Positions 1 to 6,513 of a stretch of DNA of 7,574 nt are shown here, piece by piece (the first letter of the stretch is position 1; each line of letters starts with the position of its first letter). Both the position numbers and the translations under genes were made by a program. This stretch comes from Hyphomicrobiaceae bacterium (GTDB lineage: Bacteria > Pseudomonadota > Alphaproteobacteria > Rhizobiales > Hyphomicrobiaceae). Below the pieces are notes generated by a model, which saw only the letters and a program-made list of their open reading frames with translations, did no database searches and was not told the DNA's origin. Location: assembly GCA_017353825.1 (NCBI GenBank), contig JAFMSC010000194.1, forward strand, positions 1 through 7,574. Direction: 5' to 3'.

Positions 1-833
<833 letters not shown>

Positions 834-879
834 GCAACCGGTGGGTCGCGCCTTGCGAGCCACCTGGCTGCCTTGATCG

Positions 880-2112
880 TCACGCCTTACAGAAGCCAGC
901 GAGCCGAGCGGAGGCGTTGGGCGGCTGATTGGAAGCGGCGCTGTAGCACCAGCTGCGCGGCCCCGCCGCCCGGGAGCGCCCAGATCGGATCGAGGCACGC
1001 GCCTTCGCCCCAACGACCACGCGGTCGGCAGCCAAGCGTTTGAGGCGCTCTTGGGCCGCCTCCTCGCGCGCGCGATCGGCACTCTTCTGCGCACTCGCAA
1101 GACGTTCACGCGCGTCCGCCGCAGTGCGTTCCGCGGCTTGTTTGGCGCGCTGCAGTTCCTCTAGCTGGGCGCGCGCCGTGGCGGCCTCGCGCTGGGCCCG
1201 TTCGAGCGCGCCGCGGGCCTCCTCAAGCTGGGCCCGCGCTTCAGCCGCAGCACGCTCGGCAGCGGACAGAGCCGTCTGAACGGTGCTGCGCTCCTCAAGC
1301 TCGGCGGGCGCGGCTTCGGTGGTGATGGTCGCAGCGGTTTCAGGATGCGGCGCATCGCCGGTGAGCGGCGACGTGGCGGGGGGCGGCGCGATGGCCGCCG
1401 TGCCGGCGCTCGCGCTCGGCTGCGGGGCGATCTCGATGAGGAGGCCCCCCGCCAGCACGAGCACGATGAGCGCGGCCAACCCGTGCTGTACAGGGCGCAG
1501 GCTCCCGCGTGGGGCAGGGCTGGCGGGAAGGGACCGCTTCTTCTGCCATGGATCGTAAGTGCCGAAGTTCCAGACATGGCCCTCAGGGTCGCGACAAGAG
1601 TAGCCGCGGCCGTTGTTGGACTCGTGCTCGGGGTCGATGATGATGACGGCGCCGGCCGCCTTGGCGCGTGCGTGGTGGGCACGGGCGTTGGCGACGTAAA
1701 GGTAACAGATCTGGGTCTCGACCCCGCCGATCTCGTCCGGCTGTACCAGAAGCTTGCCAAACACCGTGTCCTCGATGGGCGCCACCATCAGCATGCCGCT
1801 GCCGACCGTGAGCTCCGCGTAGCGGGCCGCGCCGCCGGAGTCGGTGACGATGCGGTGGACCTGCATGCCGAAGGCCCGACACAGCCACGTCACGGCCGCG
1901 GGCACGTCGCGGTAGCGCAGGATTGGGATCAATGGGGCGCCGACTGCACCCGCGGCTGCGGCGGGGGCTGCTCCCTGGGCGAGGTATAGGTTAAGGCGCG
2001 CGCAGAGCGCGCCCTGGAGGTCGTAGAAAAGACCCCTGGCGCGTCCCACGGCGCGGTCGAGGGCCGCCGCGACTGCGGAGGGCAGGTCAGGATGGCGTGC
2101 TCTTCCAATCAT
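880..2112 (-). CDS. VOC/glyoxalase-like domain protein with membrane helix and coiled coil
   Basis: A 410-residue protein of unknown function. Order: an N-terminal helical stretch (1-58); a VOC (vicinal oxygen chelate) domain at about 60-190, recognisable by PILRYRDVPAAVTWLCRAFG and RDPEGHVWNFGTYDPW; a basic stretch (QKKRS...RGSLR); one predicted membrane helix (210-229, GLAALIVLVLAGGLLIEIAP); a Pro/Ala linker (230-270); an Ala/Glu/Arg-rich coiled coil (about 271-365); and a short tail with two cysteines (389 and 408). By the positive-inside rule the VOC domain would be cytoplasmic and the coiled coil periplasmic; this is inferred. VOC domains serve as metal-dependent enzymes or ligand binders, and nothing here fixes a substrate. 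The frame stays open upstream to an ATG at 2310, but those residues look non-coding, so I chose ATG 2112, which has AAGG about 11 bases upstream. The meaB-like gene follows closely on the same strand. Confidence 0.85.
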   Translation of the reverse strand: MIGRARHPDLPSAVAAALDRAVGRARGLFYDLQGALCARLNLYLAQGAAPAAAAGAVGAPLIPILRYRDVPAAVTWLCRAFGMQVHRIVTDSGGAARYAELTVGSGMLMVAPIEDTVFGKLLVQPDEIGGVETQICYLYVANARAHHARAKAAGAVIIIDPEHESNNGRGYSCRDPEGHVWNFGTYDPWQKKRSLPASPAPRGSLRPVQHGLAALIVLVLAGGLLIEIAPQPSASAGTAAIAPPPATSPLTGDAPHPETAATITTEAAPAELEERSTVQTALSAAERAAAEARAQLEEARGALERAQREAATARAQLEELQRAKQAAERTAADARERLASAQKSADRAREEAAQERLKRLAADRVVVGAKARASIRSGRSRAAGPRSWCYSAASNQPPNASARLAGFCKA

Positions 2113-2431
2113 GGTTGCAGGCCTTGCCGTAGCATTTGACGGCCATTTACCGAAAAAAGCTAACCATGCCGTTAAGCGCGGGTCGCAATCACCGAGCCCA
2201 TACGAGGCCGTTCGTGCTCGCCTGCCGAAAACGTCCATTGCAGGCATGAGCAACTCGTGGGATGGGAGGAGCCCAGAAAGGAGCGAGGTTGCGGGAGGCA
2301 TCTGGGGCATCGCACGCCGCCCACCCGGCCCAGGCGTCGATCCGCTGGCTTTCGCATGAGGCGCGGCTTGGAAACGCGAGGACGCCGGGCATGGGCGAGG
2401 CGATGTTGCAGCTGATGGGCCAGGGGCAGGC
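2113..2431. other. Divergent intergenic spacer between VOC gene and DMT transporter
   Basis: This 319-base spacer carries the promoters for both flanking genes. No convincing gene is seen in it. The part next to the VOC gene holds a short AT-rich patch (about 2145-2175) with a CtrA-like sequence. Two weak inverted repeats are visible: GCCTGC/GCAGGC (2220-2225 and 2240-2245) and CCCAGA/TCTGGG (2272-2277 and 2301-2306). Neither is followed by a T-run, and I recognise no known riboswitch. Confidence 0.6.
2160..2175 (-). promoter_or_regulatory. Possible CtrA-like site upstream of the VOC gene
   Basis: On the minus strand the sequence reads TTAACGGCATGGTTAG, 48-63 bases before the chosen start of the VOC gene. 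The alphaproteobacterial cell-cycle regulator CtrA prefers TTAA-N7-TTAA, or the half-site TTAACCAT; here the plus strand gives CTAACCAT (7 of 8). The spacing to the second half is one base off, or the second half has mismatches. It sits in the only AT-rich patch of the spacer. The call is tentative. Confidence 0.3.
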
Positions 2432-3400
2432 TTGGCGAGACCAGCGCTGCCGGCCGGGGAAAACCGTTTGACCCGGAGCGCCTCAGTACCGAGCGCAGGC
2501 CAGGCGGCAGTGGCCCGTCTCTATCAATGGCCGAGCGTTCTACTCACCCTGACCGCGATGTTCTGGGCCGGTAACGCCGTGGCGGGCCGTCTGGCTGTGG
2601 GCCAGATTCAGCCCCTACAACTCGTATTCCTGCGCTGGGTCGTGGTGCTGGCGGTCATGTGGCCGCTCTACGGCGGTCACGTGCGCGAACATTGGGGCGA
2701 GGTGCGGCCGCAACTCTTCAGGATTGCGGCGATCGGCTTCATGGGGTTCACGGGCTTCAACGCCCTGTTCTACTGGGCGGCACACACCACGAGCGCCATC
2801 AACATAGGCATCCTGCAGGGCTCCATCCCGGTCGTGGTTCTGGCGGGCGCCTTCCTGATGCACGGCACCAGGTCCACACTGCTCCAGGTGACCGGCGTGC
2901 TGATCACCGCTGTGGGTGTGATCGTGGTTGCCACGCGCGGCATGCCGCTCTCGATCGTTGCGATCGACCTCAACCGCGGCGACCTCGCCCTGCTTGCCGC
3001 TTGCGTCCTCTATGCCTTCTACACGGTAGCCTTGCGCAACCGCCCGAACATGTCGAGGGCCGCCTTTTTCACGCTGCTGGCGCTGATCTCGGCGATAACT
3101 TCGCTGCCCATGGCCGTGGTCGAGGCCGTCGTATCGGGCTTTTCCTGGCCCACCTGGCAGGGCCTGCTGGTGACGCTCTACGTTGCGATCTTCCCGTCCT
3201 GTCTCGCGCAGCTGTTCTTCCTGCGGGCGGTCGATCTCATCGGGCCGGGGCGCACAGGCGTGTTCGTCAACTTGGTGCCTGTGTTCACGGCCGTCCTCGC
3301 CGTGGCATTGATCGGCGAGCGCTTCGCCGCCTTCCACGCCGTCGCCCTTGTACTGGTGATCGGCGGTATCTGGCTCGCCCAGGGAGCGCCGAAAGGCTGA
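2432..3400 (+). CDS. DMT-superfamily (EamA) 10-helix transporter
   Basis: Integral inner-membrane protein of the drug/metabolite transporter superfamily, whose members export amino acids, metabolites or drugs; the substrate cannot be read from sequence. It is 322 residues from the TTG at 2432 and shows ten hydrophobic helices, as two EamA repeats at about residues 36-168 and 184-316. The second repeat ends with the family-typical GPGRTGVFVNLVPVFTAVLA followed by GE. Repeat one begins with LTAMFWAGNAVAGR, also typical. The start is uncertain: TTG 2432 follows an AGGGG, TTG 2468 follows GGGGA (310 residues), and GTG 2510 gives 296 residues beginning just before the first helix. No ATG is available before the first helix. 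It is transcribed away from the VOC gene and converges on the DUF1007 gene. There is no partner gene, so it is probably monocistronic. It is unrelated to ZnuB-type permeases. Confidence 0.92.
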   Translation: MARPALPAGENRLTRSASVPSAGQAAVARLYQWPSVLLTLTAMFWAGNAVAGRLAVGQIQPLQLVFLRWVVVLAVMWPLYGGHVREHWGEVRPQLFRIAAIGFMGFTGFNALFYWAAHTTSAINIGILQGSIPVVVLAGAFLMHGTRSTLLQVTGVLITAVGVIVVATRGMPLSIVAIDLNRGDLALLAACVLYAFYTVALRNRPNMSRAAFFTLLALISAITSLPMAVVEAVVSGFSWPTWQGLLVTLYVAIFPSCLAQLFFLRAVDLIGPGRTGVFVNLVPVFTAVLAVALIGERFAAFHAVALVLVIGGIWLAQGAPKG

Positions 3401-3663
3401 CGAGGCCCTGCCCCTCAAGTTCGCCGGTTCTTGACGCTTCTTCCGGCAAATGGGCTCCCCCCGTTCGGGTTCCCCGTTGGCATCGTCGGCCGGGACGGCA
3501 CCCCGGCCTGATGCCGCAAGCCGGTCGAAGCTTCGGTGCCGGCGCGGCAGACAACTCCTGGCGCGGAGGGTTCACACTTAGACCTAGATGTTCCGTGAAG
3601 GCCATTATCAAGGCCATATCGCCATGCGGCTCTGGGGGGCCGGGGGAACCAAGGGGCAGCCGA
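3401..3663. other. Convergent spacer between DMT transporter and DUF1007 gene
   Basis: A 263-base spacer where two genes end. I see no gene in it. A 7-bp inverted repeat, CGGCACC (3496-3502) with GGTGCCG (3535-3541), encloses a 32-base loop and has no T-run, so it is a poor terminator candidate. GCCGG/CCGGC at 3423-3447 is weaker still. Confidence 0.5.
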
Positions 3664-4308
3664 TCACTTTGCGGTCTCGCACTCCACCGCGATGTCTTGG
3701 CCGAGGCTCACGACGCCGCCGAGCTGCTGCATGGGGCCGAGCTGGGCGGTATCGCGCTGCTCGGCTGGGTCCATCTTGATGTGGCAGGTGTTGGGCGCGC
3801 CTTCTCCGAGCTGCACGGGCTTGTCAGCCTTCGCCAGTTCGAAAGCGATGAAAAAGCTGGGGTCGTGGACCGAGAAGGTGAAGCCCTTGGCATTGGCCAG
3901 AACCGGGCTCGCAAACGGCGTCGTGAAAAGCAACGAGAGCAGGCCGTCCTTGTACTCGAGCCAGTAATCGGTGGGCTCGCCGAGCTTAACGGCCTGCCCG
4001 TCGAGGGCCGGAAAGGTGAAATAGTCGAAATCCTTCAAGGCATCGATATTGACCTTGGCCAGCTCTGCCAGCTCGGCGCGGTCGTAGATGCCGTCCTTGT
4101 TCTTATCGAGCCCCTCGATAGCCGTCGCCGTGTAGTACTCGTCGAAGGTCCACTTGTGGCGGATGCCGACGAAGGCGCCGTTGGCATAGAGGACCGTCGC
4201 CTTCACAGTGACCCACATGTGCGGGTGTGCGCCGGCAGGCAGGCAGGCCAGCAGCGCGGCTCCCGTCACCGCGATGCCCCGCAATAGCCAGGCTCGGATC
4301 TTTAGCAT
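3664..4308 (-). CDS. DUF1007-family periplasmic protein, ZevA-like
   Basis: A 214-residue exported protein of the DUF1007 family. As I recall, the Haemophilus influenzae member ZevA is a periplasmic zinc-binding protein working with the membrane protein ZevB. Here a signal peptide (1-27, ending LACLPAGA) would leave a mature N-terminus HPHMWV. A textbook EF-hand-like loop lies at residues 68-79 (D-K-N-K-D-G-I-Y-D-R-A-E), with acidic or polar residues at loop positions 1, 3, 5, 9 and 12. This is followed by the family-typical AKVNIDALKDFDYFTF. Cys175-His176 and Cys210 are other possible ligands. I chose ATG 4308 because it directly precedes the signal peptide and has GAGGGA about 10 bases upstream; the frame extends to 4425, but that part does not resemble an export signal. 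The gene diverges from znuA across a Zur operator, which supports a role in zinc handling. No ZevB/NicO-type permease is in the window. Confidence 0.9.
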   Translation of the reverse strand: MLKIRAWLLRGIAVTGAALLACLPAGAHPHMWVTVKATVLYANGAFVGIRHKWTFDEYYTATAIEGLDKNKDGIYDRAELAELAKVNIDALKDFDYFTFPALDGQAVKLGEPTDYWLEYKDGLLSLLFTTPFASPVLANAKGFTFSVHDPSFFIAFELAKADKPVQLGEGAPNTCHIKMDPAEQRDTAQLGPMQQLGGVVSLGQDIAVECETAK

Positions 4309-4374
4309 GTGCACACATTCCCTCATCTGTGCGTCGTGGGCCGTGAAACACAGCCAAAGCAACAGGTGAACCCC

Positions 4375-4382
4375 AGTATAGC
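4375..4382 (-). promoter_or_regulatory. Candidate -10 / half Zur site for the DUF1007 gene
   Basis: On the minus strand this reads GCTATACT, the same 8-mer found in the left arm and centre of the Zur operator at 4449-4456. It contains a TATACT -10-like hexamer 67 bases before the DUF1007 start. The matching right arm of a Zur palindrome is missing here, so it is at best a half-site, or simply a -10. Confidence 0.3.
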
Positions 4383-4447
4383 GCCCGCGCCGATGGGCCG
4401 ATACATGCCTGGTGGCGACAGCCAAAATACCCCTTCTCGGCAGCGAG

Positions 4448-4462
4448 TGCTATACTATAACA
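4448..4462 (+). promoter_or_regulatory. Zur operator (zinc uptake repressor box)
   Basis: The sequence TGCTATACTATAACA is a dyad centred on C4455. It matches the proteobacterial Zur consensus TGTTATAnTATAACA at every position but one (C for T at the third base). Zn-loaded Zur binding here would cover the -10-like hexamers and block znuA, whose start is 71 bases downstream. The DUF1007 start is 140 bases away on the other side, so control of that gene is possible but less certain. Confidence 0.82.
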
Positions 4463-4521
4463 TCACGTACGTGGAAACTTGGTGTTGGTGCAGGTCTTTG
4501 GCGGCCTCAGCGTGGCCAAAC

Positions 4522-4528
4522 GGAGAGG
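4522..4528 (+). promoter_or_regulatory. Ribosome binding site deciding the znuA start
   Basis: GGAGAGG lies four bases before the ATG at 4533. It favours that start over the upstream GTG at 4479, which would add 18 residues ahead of the signal peptide and overlap the region just after the Zur box. Confidence 0.75.
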
Positions 4529-4532
4529 TTCT

Positions 4533-5486
4533 ATGCACGGTCGTGGGGCGAGGCTGGCGCGGGCGCTGCTCGCCGGCATCCTTGCAGGGGCGCTTGCGGC
4601 CCCGGCCACGGCCGGTCCCCAGGTGGTCGTGACGATCAAGCCTCTGCACGCCCTGGTGGCCCGCGTCATGGCCGGGGTGGGCACGCCGCAGTTGCTGGTC
4701 AAGGCAGGCCAGTCGGCCCACACCTACGCGCTCAAGCCGTCGGATGTGGCAAGGCTCCACGCCGCCGACATCTTCTTCCGGATGTCGGAGACCATGGAGC
4801 CCTTCACGACCAGGGTCGCTAAGGCGCTGCCCGACCGGGTGCAAGTGGTAACCCTCGAGGACACGCCAGGGCTGCGGTTGCTGGAGCGCCGCACTGGCGC
4901 CCCGTTCGAGGAGGCCGAGCACGCCGCGCCTGGCAGCGATCACGACCACACGTATGGCCACGGCGTCATTGACGGTCACGCCTGGCTCGATCCGGACAAT
5001 GCCAAGCTGATGGCCGATCGCGTCGCCGAAGCGCTGAGCGCCAGCGACCCGGCGCAGGCCGCGACCTTCGCGGCCAATGCCGGTGGGCTCAAGGCCGACC
5101 TCGACGCGCTGAGCGCCGAGCTGGCGCGCGCGCTGGCACCCGTTGCCGGCAAGCCCTACATCGTTTTCCACGACGCGTTGCAGTACTTCGAGCTGCGCTA
5201 CGGCCTGAGGCCAGCGGGCTCCATCACCGTGAGCCCCGAAGTGCCGCCCAGCGCCCACCGAATATCGGCACTGCGCCAGCGGCTCTTGGCGCGAGGCGCC
5301 GCGTGCGTGTTCGCCGAACCGCAATTCGACCTGCGCCTCATCGAGGCCCTGGTCGAAGCCACGCCCGTTCGCGTCGGCACCGTCGACCCTGAGGGAAGCC
5401 GCATCGAGCCGGGCCCCGAGCTCTACTTCACCTTGCTGCGCAACCTGGCCAGAGACCTGAAGACCTGCCTTGTCGCGGCAGGATAG
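4533..5486 (+). CDS. znuA: Zinc ABC transporter substrate-binding protein ZnuA
   Basis: Periplasmic zinc-capture protein of the high-affinity ZnuABC importer, 317 residues. A signal peptide covers about 1-27 (basic start, ALLAGILAGALAAPATA). Putative zinc ligands align with E. coli ZnuA: His63 in SAHTYALKPSDV, His149 in DGHAWLDPDN and His213 in VFHDALQYFE. A short His/Asp-rich loop lies at about 130-149 (His130, 137, 139, 143), much shorter than in E. coli. Cys258 (in ACVFAEPQF) and Cys312 (in LKTCL) match the E. coli disulfide. TVSPEVPPSAHRI and GTVDPEG are also family-typical. A strong GGAGAGG supports ATG 4533. A Zur operator lies upstream, so expression should rise in zinc starvation. No znuC or znuB follows; the next gene converges, so the ATPase and permease must be encoded elsewhere. 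A Mn/Fe-type paralogue is less likely given the ligands, histidine loop and Zur box. Confidence 0.94.
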   Translation: MHGRGARLARALLAGILAGALAAPATAGPQVVVTIKPLHALVARVMAGVGTPQLLVKAGQSAHTYALKPSDVARLHAADIFFRMSETMEPFTTRVAKALPDRVQVVTLEDTPGLRLLERRTGAPFEEAEHAAPGSDHDHTYGHGVIDGHAWLDPDNAKLMADRVAEALSASDPAQAATFAANAGGLKADLDALSAELARALAPVAGKPYIVFHDALQYFELRYGLRPAGSITVSPEVPPSAHRISALRQRLLARGAACVFAEPQFDLRLIEALVEATPVRVGTVDPEGSRIEPGPELYFTLLRNLARDLKTCLVAAG

Positions 5487-5516
5487 CGGATGAGACCCGC
5501 TGCCCGGTCCGTACTC

Positions 5517-5546
5517 CCATTCGCCACTCAAGCTGGTGGCGAGTGG
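5517..5546. terminator. Convergent hairpin between znuA and the YggS-family gene
   Basis: An 11-bp stem pairs 5517-5527 (CCATTCGCCAC) with 5536-5546 (GTGGCGAGTGG), with one T-G wobble and an 8-base loop. The stop codon of the YggS-family gene sits at the start of the loop, and the znuA stop is about 30 bases to the left. The stem forms in RNA from either strand, so it could end or stabilise both transcripts. Neither side has a T-run, so it is not a classical intrinsic terminator. Confidence 0.5.
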
Positions 5547-6235
5547 AGCGGGCGCAGCCCGAAGATCTCCGAGCCCACGCGCACGTGCGTGGCGCCGAAT
5601 GCCACCGCCGTCTCGAAGTCGGCGCTCATGCCCATGCTTAGGCACCCAAGGCCCAGTTCGGCGGCGAGTTTGGATAGGAAGGCGAAGTGGACGCCGGGCT
5701 CCTCGTCGTGCGGGGGAATGCACATGAGCCCGGCGATGGCGAGGCCAAGCTCGTCGCGGCAGGTGCGGAGCAGGCGGCTGGTCTCCCTGGGGGCGACGCC
5801 GGCCTTCTGCGGCTCCTCGCCGGTGTTGACCTGGATGAAAAGCTTCACAACCTTGCCCTGTCGTGCCATCTCCTCGGCCACGGCCGTGGCGATTTTTCCC
5901 CGATCGATCGAGTGGATGGCGTCGAAGAGTTCAACCGCATCGCGCGCCTTGTTCGACTGAAGCGCGCCCACGAGGTGAAGCTCGATGCCAGGATAGCGCT
6001 CGCGCAGCGCCGGCCACTTGGCACGCGCCTCCTGCACGCGGTTCTCCCCAAACGTGCGATGCCCGGCCTCCAGCACGGGAATGATGGCCTCTTCTCCGAA
6101 ACTCTTGCTGATAGCGACGAGGAGGACCGAAGCCGGATCACGGCCGGCAGATTGGGCCGCAGCAGCAATGCGGCGCGCCACGTCGGCGAGGCGGCTTTGG
6201 ATGGAATGTGGATCGTCTGTCATGGGCGGTGTCAT
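5528..6235 (-). CDS. YggS/PLPBP-family PLP homeostasis protein
   Basis: Cytosolic single-domain TIM-barrel protein that binds pyridoxal 5'-phosphate and buffers PLP supply; the family has no firmly known catalytic activity. It is 235 residues, the usual family length. Visible motifs: the PLP lysine in LLVAISKS (Lys44), FGENRVQEA (62-70), HLVGALQSNKAR (87-98), FIQVNTGEEPQKAG (133-146), LSMGMSADFETA (199-210) and the phosphate-binding end RVGSEIFG (219-226). ATG 6235 gives MTPPMTDDPH; an ATG four codons later (6223) is equally possible, and neither has a good ribosome site. The gene converges on znuA, and its last codons lie in a hairpin. It diverges from the MoeB-like gene. No operon partner is visible, and I see no link to zinc beyond position. 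Confidence 0.95.
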   Translation of the reverse strand: MTPPMTDDPHSIQSRLADVARRIAAAAQSAGRDPASVLLVAISKSFGEEAIIPVLEAGHRTFGENRVQEARAKWPALRERYPGIELHLVGALQSNKARDAVELFDAIHSIDRGKIATAVAEEMARQGKVVKLFIQVNTGEEPQKAGVAPRETSRLLRTCRDELGLAIAGLMCIPPHDEEPGVHFAFLSKLAAELGLGCLSMGMSADFETAVAFGATHVRVGSEIFGLRPLHSPPA

Positions 6236-6513
6236 GCGGAACCATAGGGGGCGCGGATGCTTCTACACGAGACGTGTGAGCGGGGGTAGGCGCGGGTTGT
6301 GAGGGGAGGGCGCCATAGTCCCGCCGCAGACCGACCGCGCGTCCTCGCCACTTCAGCGTAGCGCCAACGGCCGGTGGGTGCATGCTCGTCCTGACGCGAT
6401 GAGGATTTGGCCCGCGCCAAGATCGGGCACCTGGCATGGGAAGGTGGAAACGCAGGGCGCAACGCTTAAATGTGGGGTAGGCTCTCGGCGGCATCGGCAA
6501 GGGACGCGCGCCA
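6236..6513. other. Divergent spacer between YggS-family and MoeB-like genes
   Basis: A 278-base GC-rich spacer. I find no supported gene in it; the short open frames crossing it have no recognisable composition. A small hairpin, ACACG-AGA-CGTGT at 6265-6277, lies in the probable leader of the YggS-family gene. No convincing promoter pair or regulator box was recognised. Confidence 0.5.
6499..6504 (+). promoter_or_regulatory. Ribosome binding site of the MoeB-like gene
   Basis: AAGGGA lies nine bases before the ATG at 6514 and supports that start. Confidence 0.6.

Larger units (their letters stand above)
4309..4532. promoter_or_regulatory. Shared divergent control region of DUF1007 gene and znuA
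   Basis: This 224-base region holds both start regions. Towards znuA it contains the Zur operator and, within it, the -10-like hexamers TATACT and TATAAC. Towards the DUF1007 gene it holds a -10-like TATACT on the minus strand (4380 to 4375). No good -35 is visible for either, so exact promoters are uncertain. Confidence 0.6.

Noticed and set aside
1040..1279. Repetitive GC-rich stretch considered as a DNA repeat
   Set aside because: The repetition is explained by the Ala/Glu/Arg heptads of the coiled coil encoded on the minus strand; no exact DNA repeat unit was found.
2272..2306. CCCAGA/TCTGGG inverted repeat as a riboswitch or leader hairpin
   Set aside because: The stem is only 6 bp with a 23-base loop, and no conserved riboswitch core is recognisable.
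2113..2310. Upstream extension of the VOC gene to ATG 2310
   Set aside because: The extra 66 residues look like translated intergenic DNA and would place the AT-rich patch inside the coding region.
2659..4287. Long plus-strand open frame of 542 codons
   Set aside because: It runs out of frame through the DMT transporter and antisense through the DUF1007 gene; composition is Arg/Pro-rich and no domain is seen. It is a shadow of high GC content.
4309..4425. Upstream extension of the DUF1007 gene to 4425
   Set aside because: It would bury the signal peptide 39 residues inside the protein and cover the likely -10 element.
4455..5723. Long minus-strand open frame of 422 codons
   Set aside because: It is antisense to znuA and overlaps the Zur box and the end of the YggS-family gene; it has no recognisable domain, while znuA on the other strand is certain.
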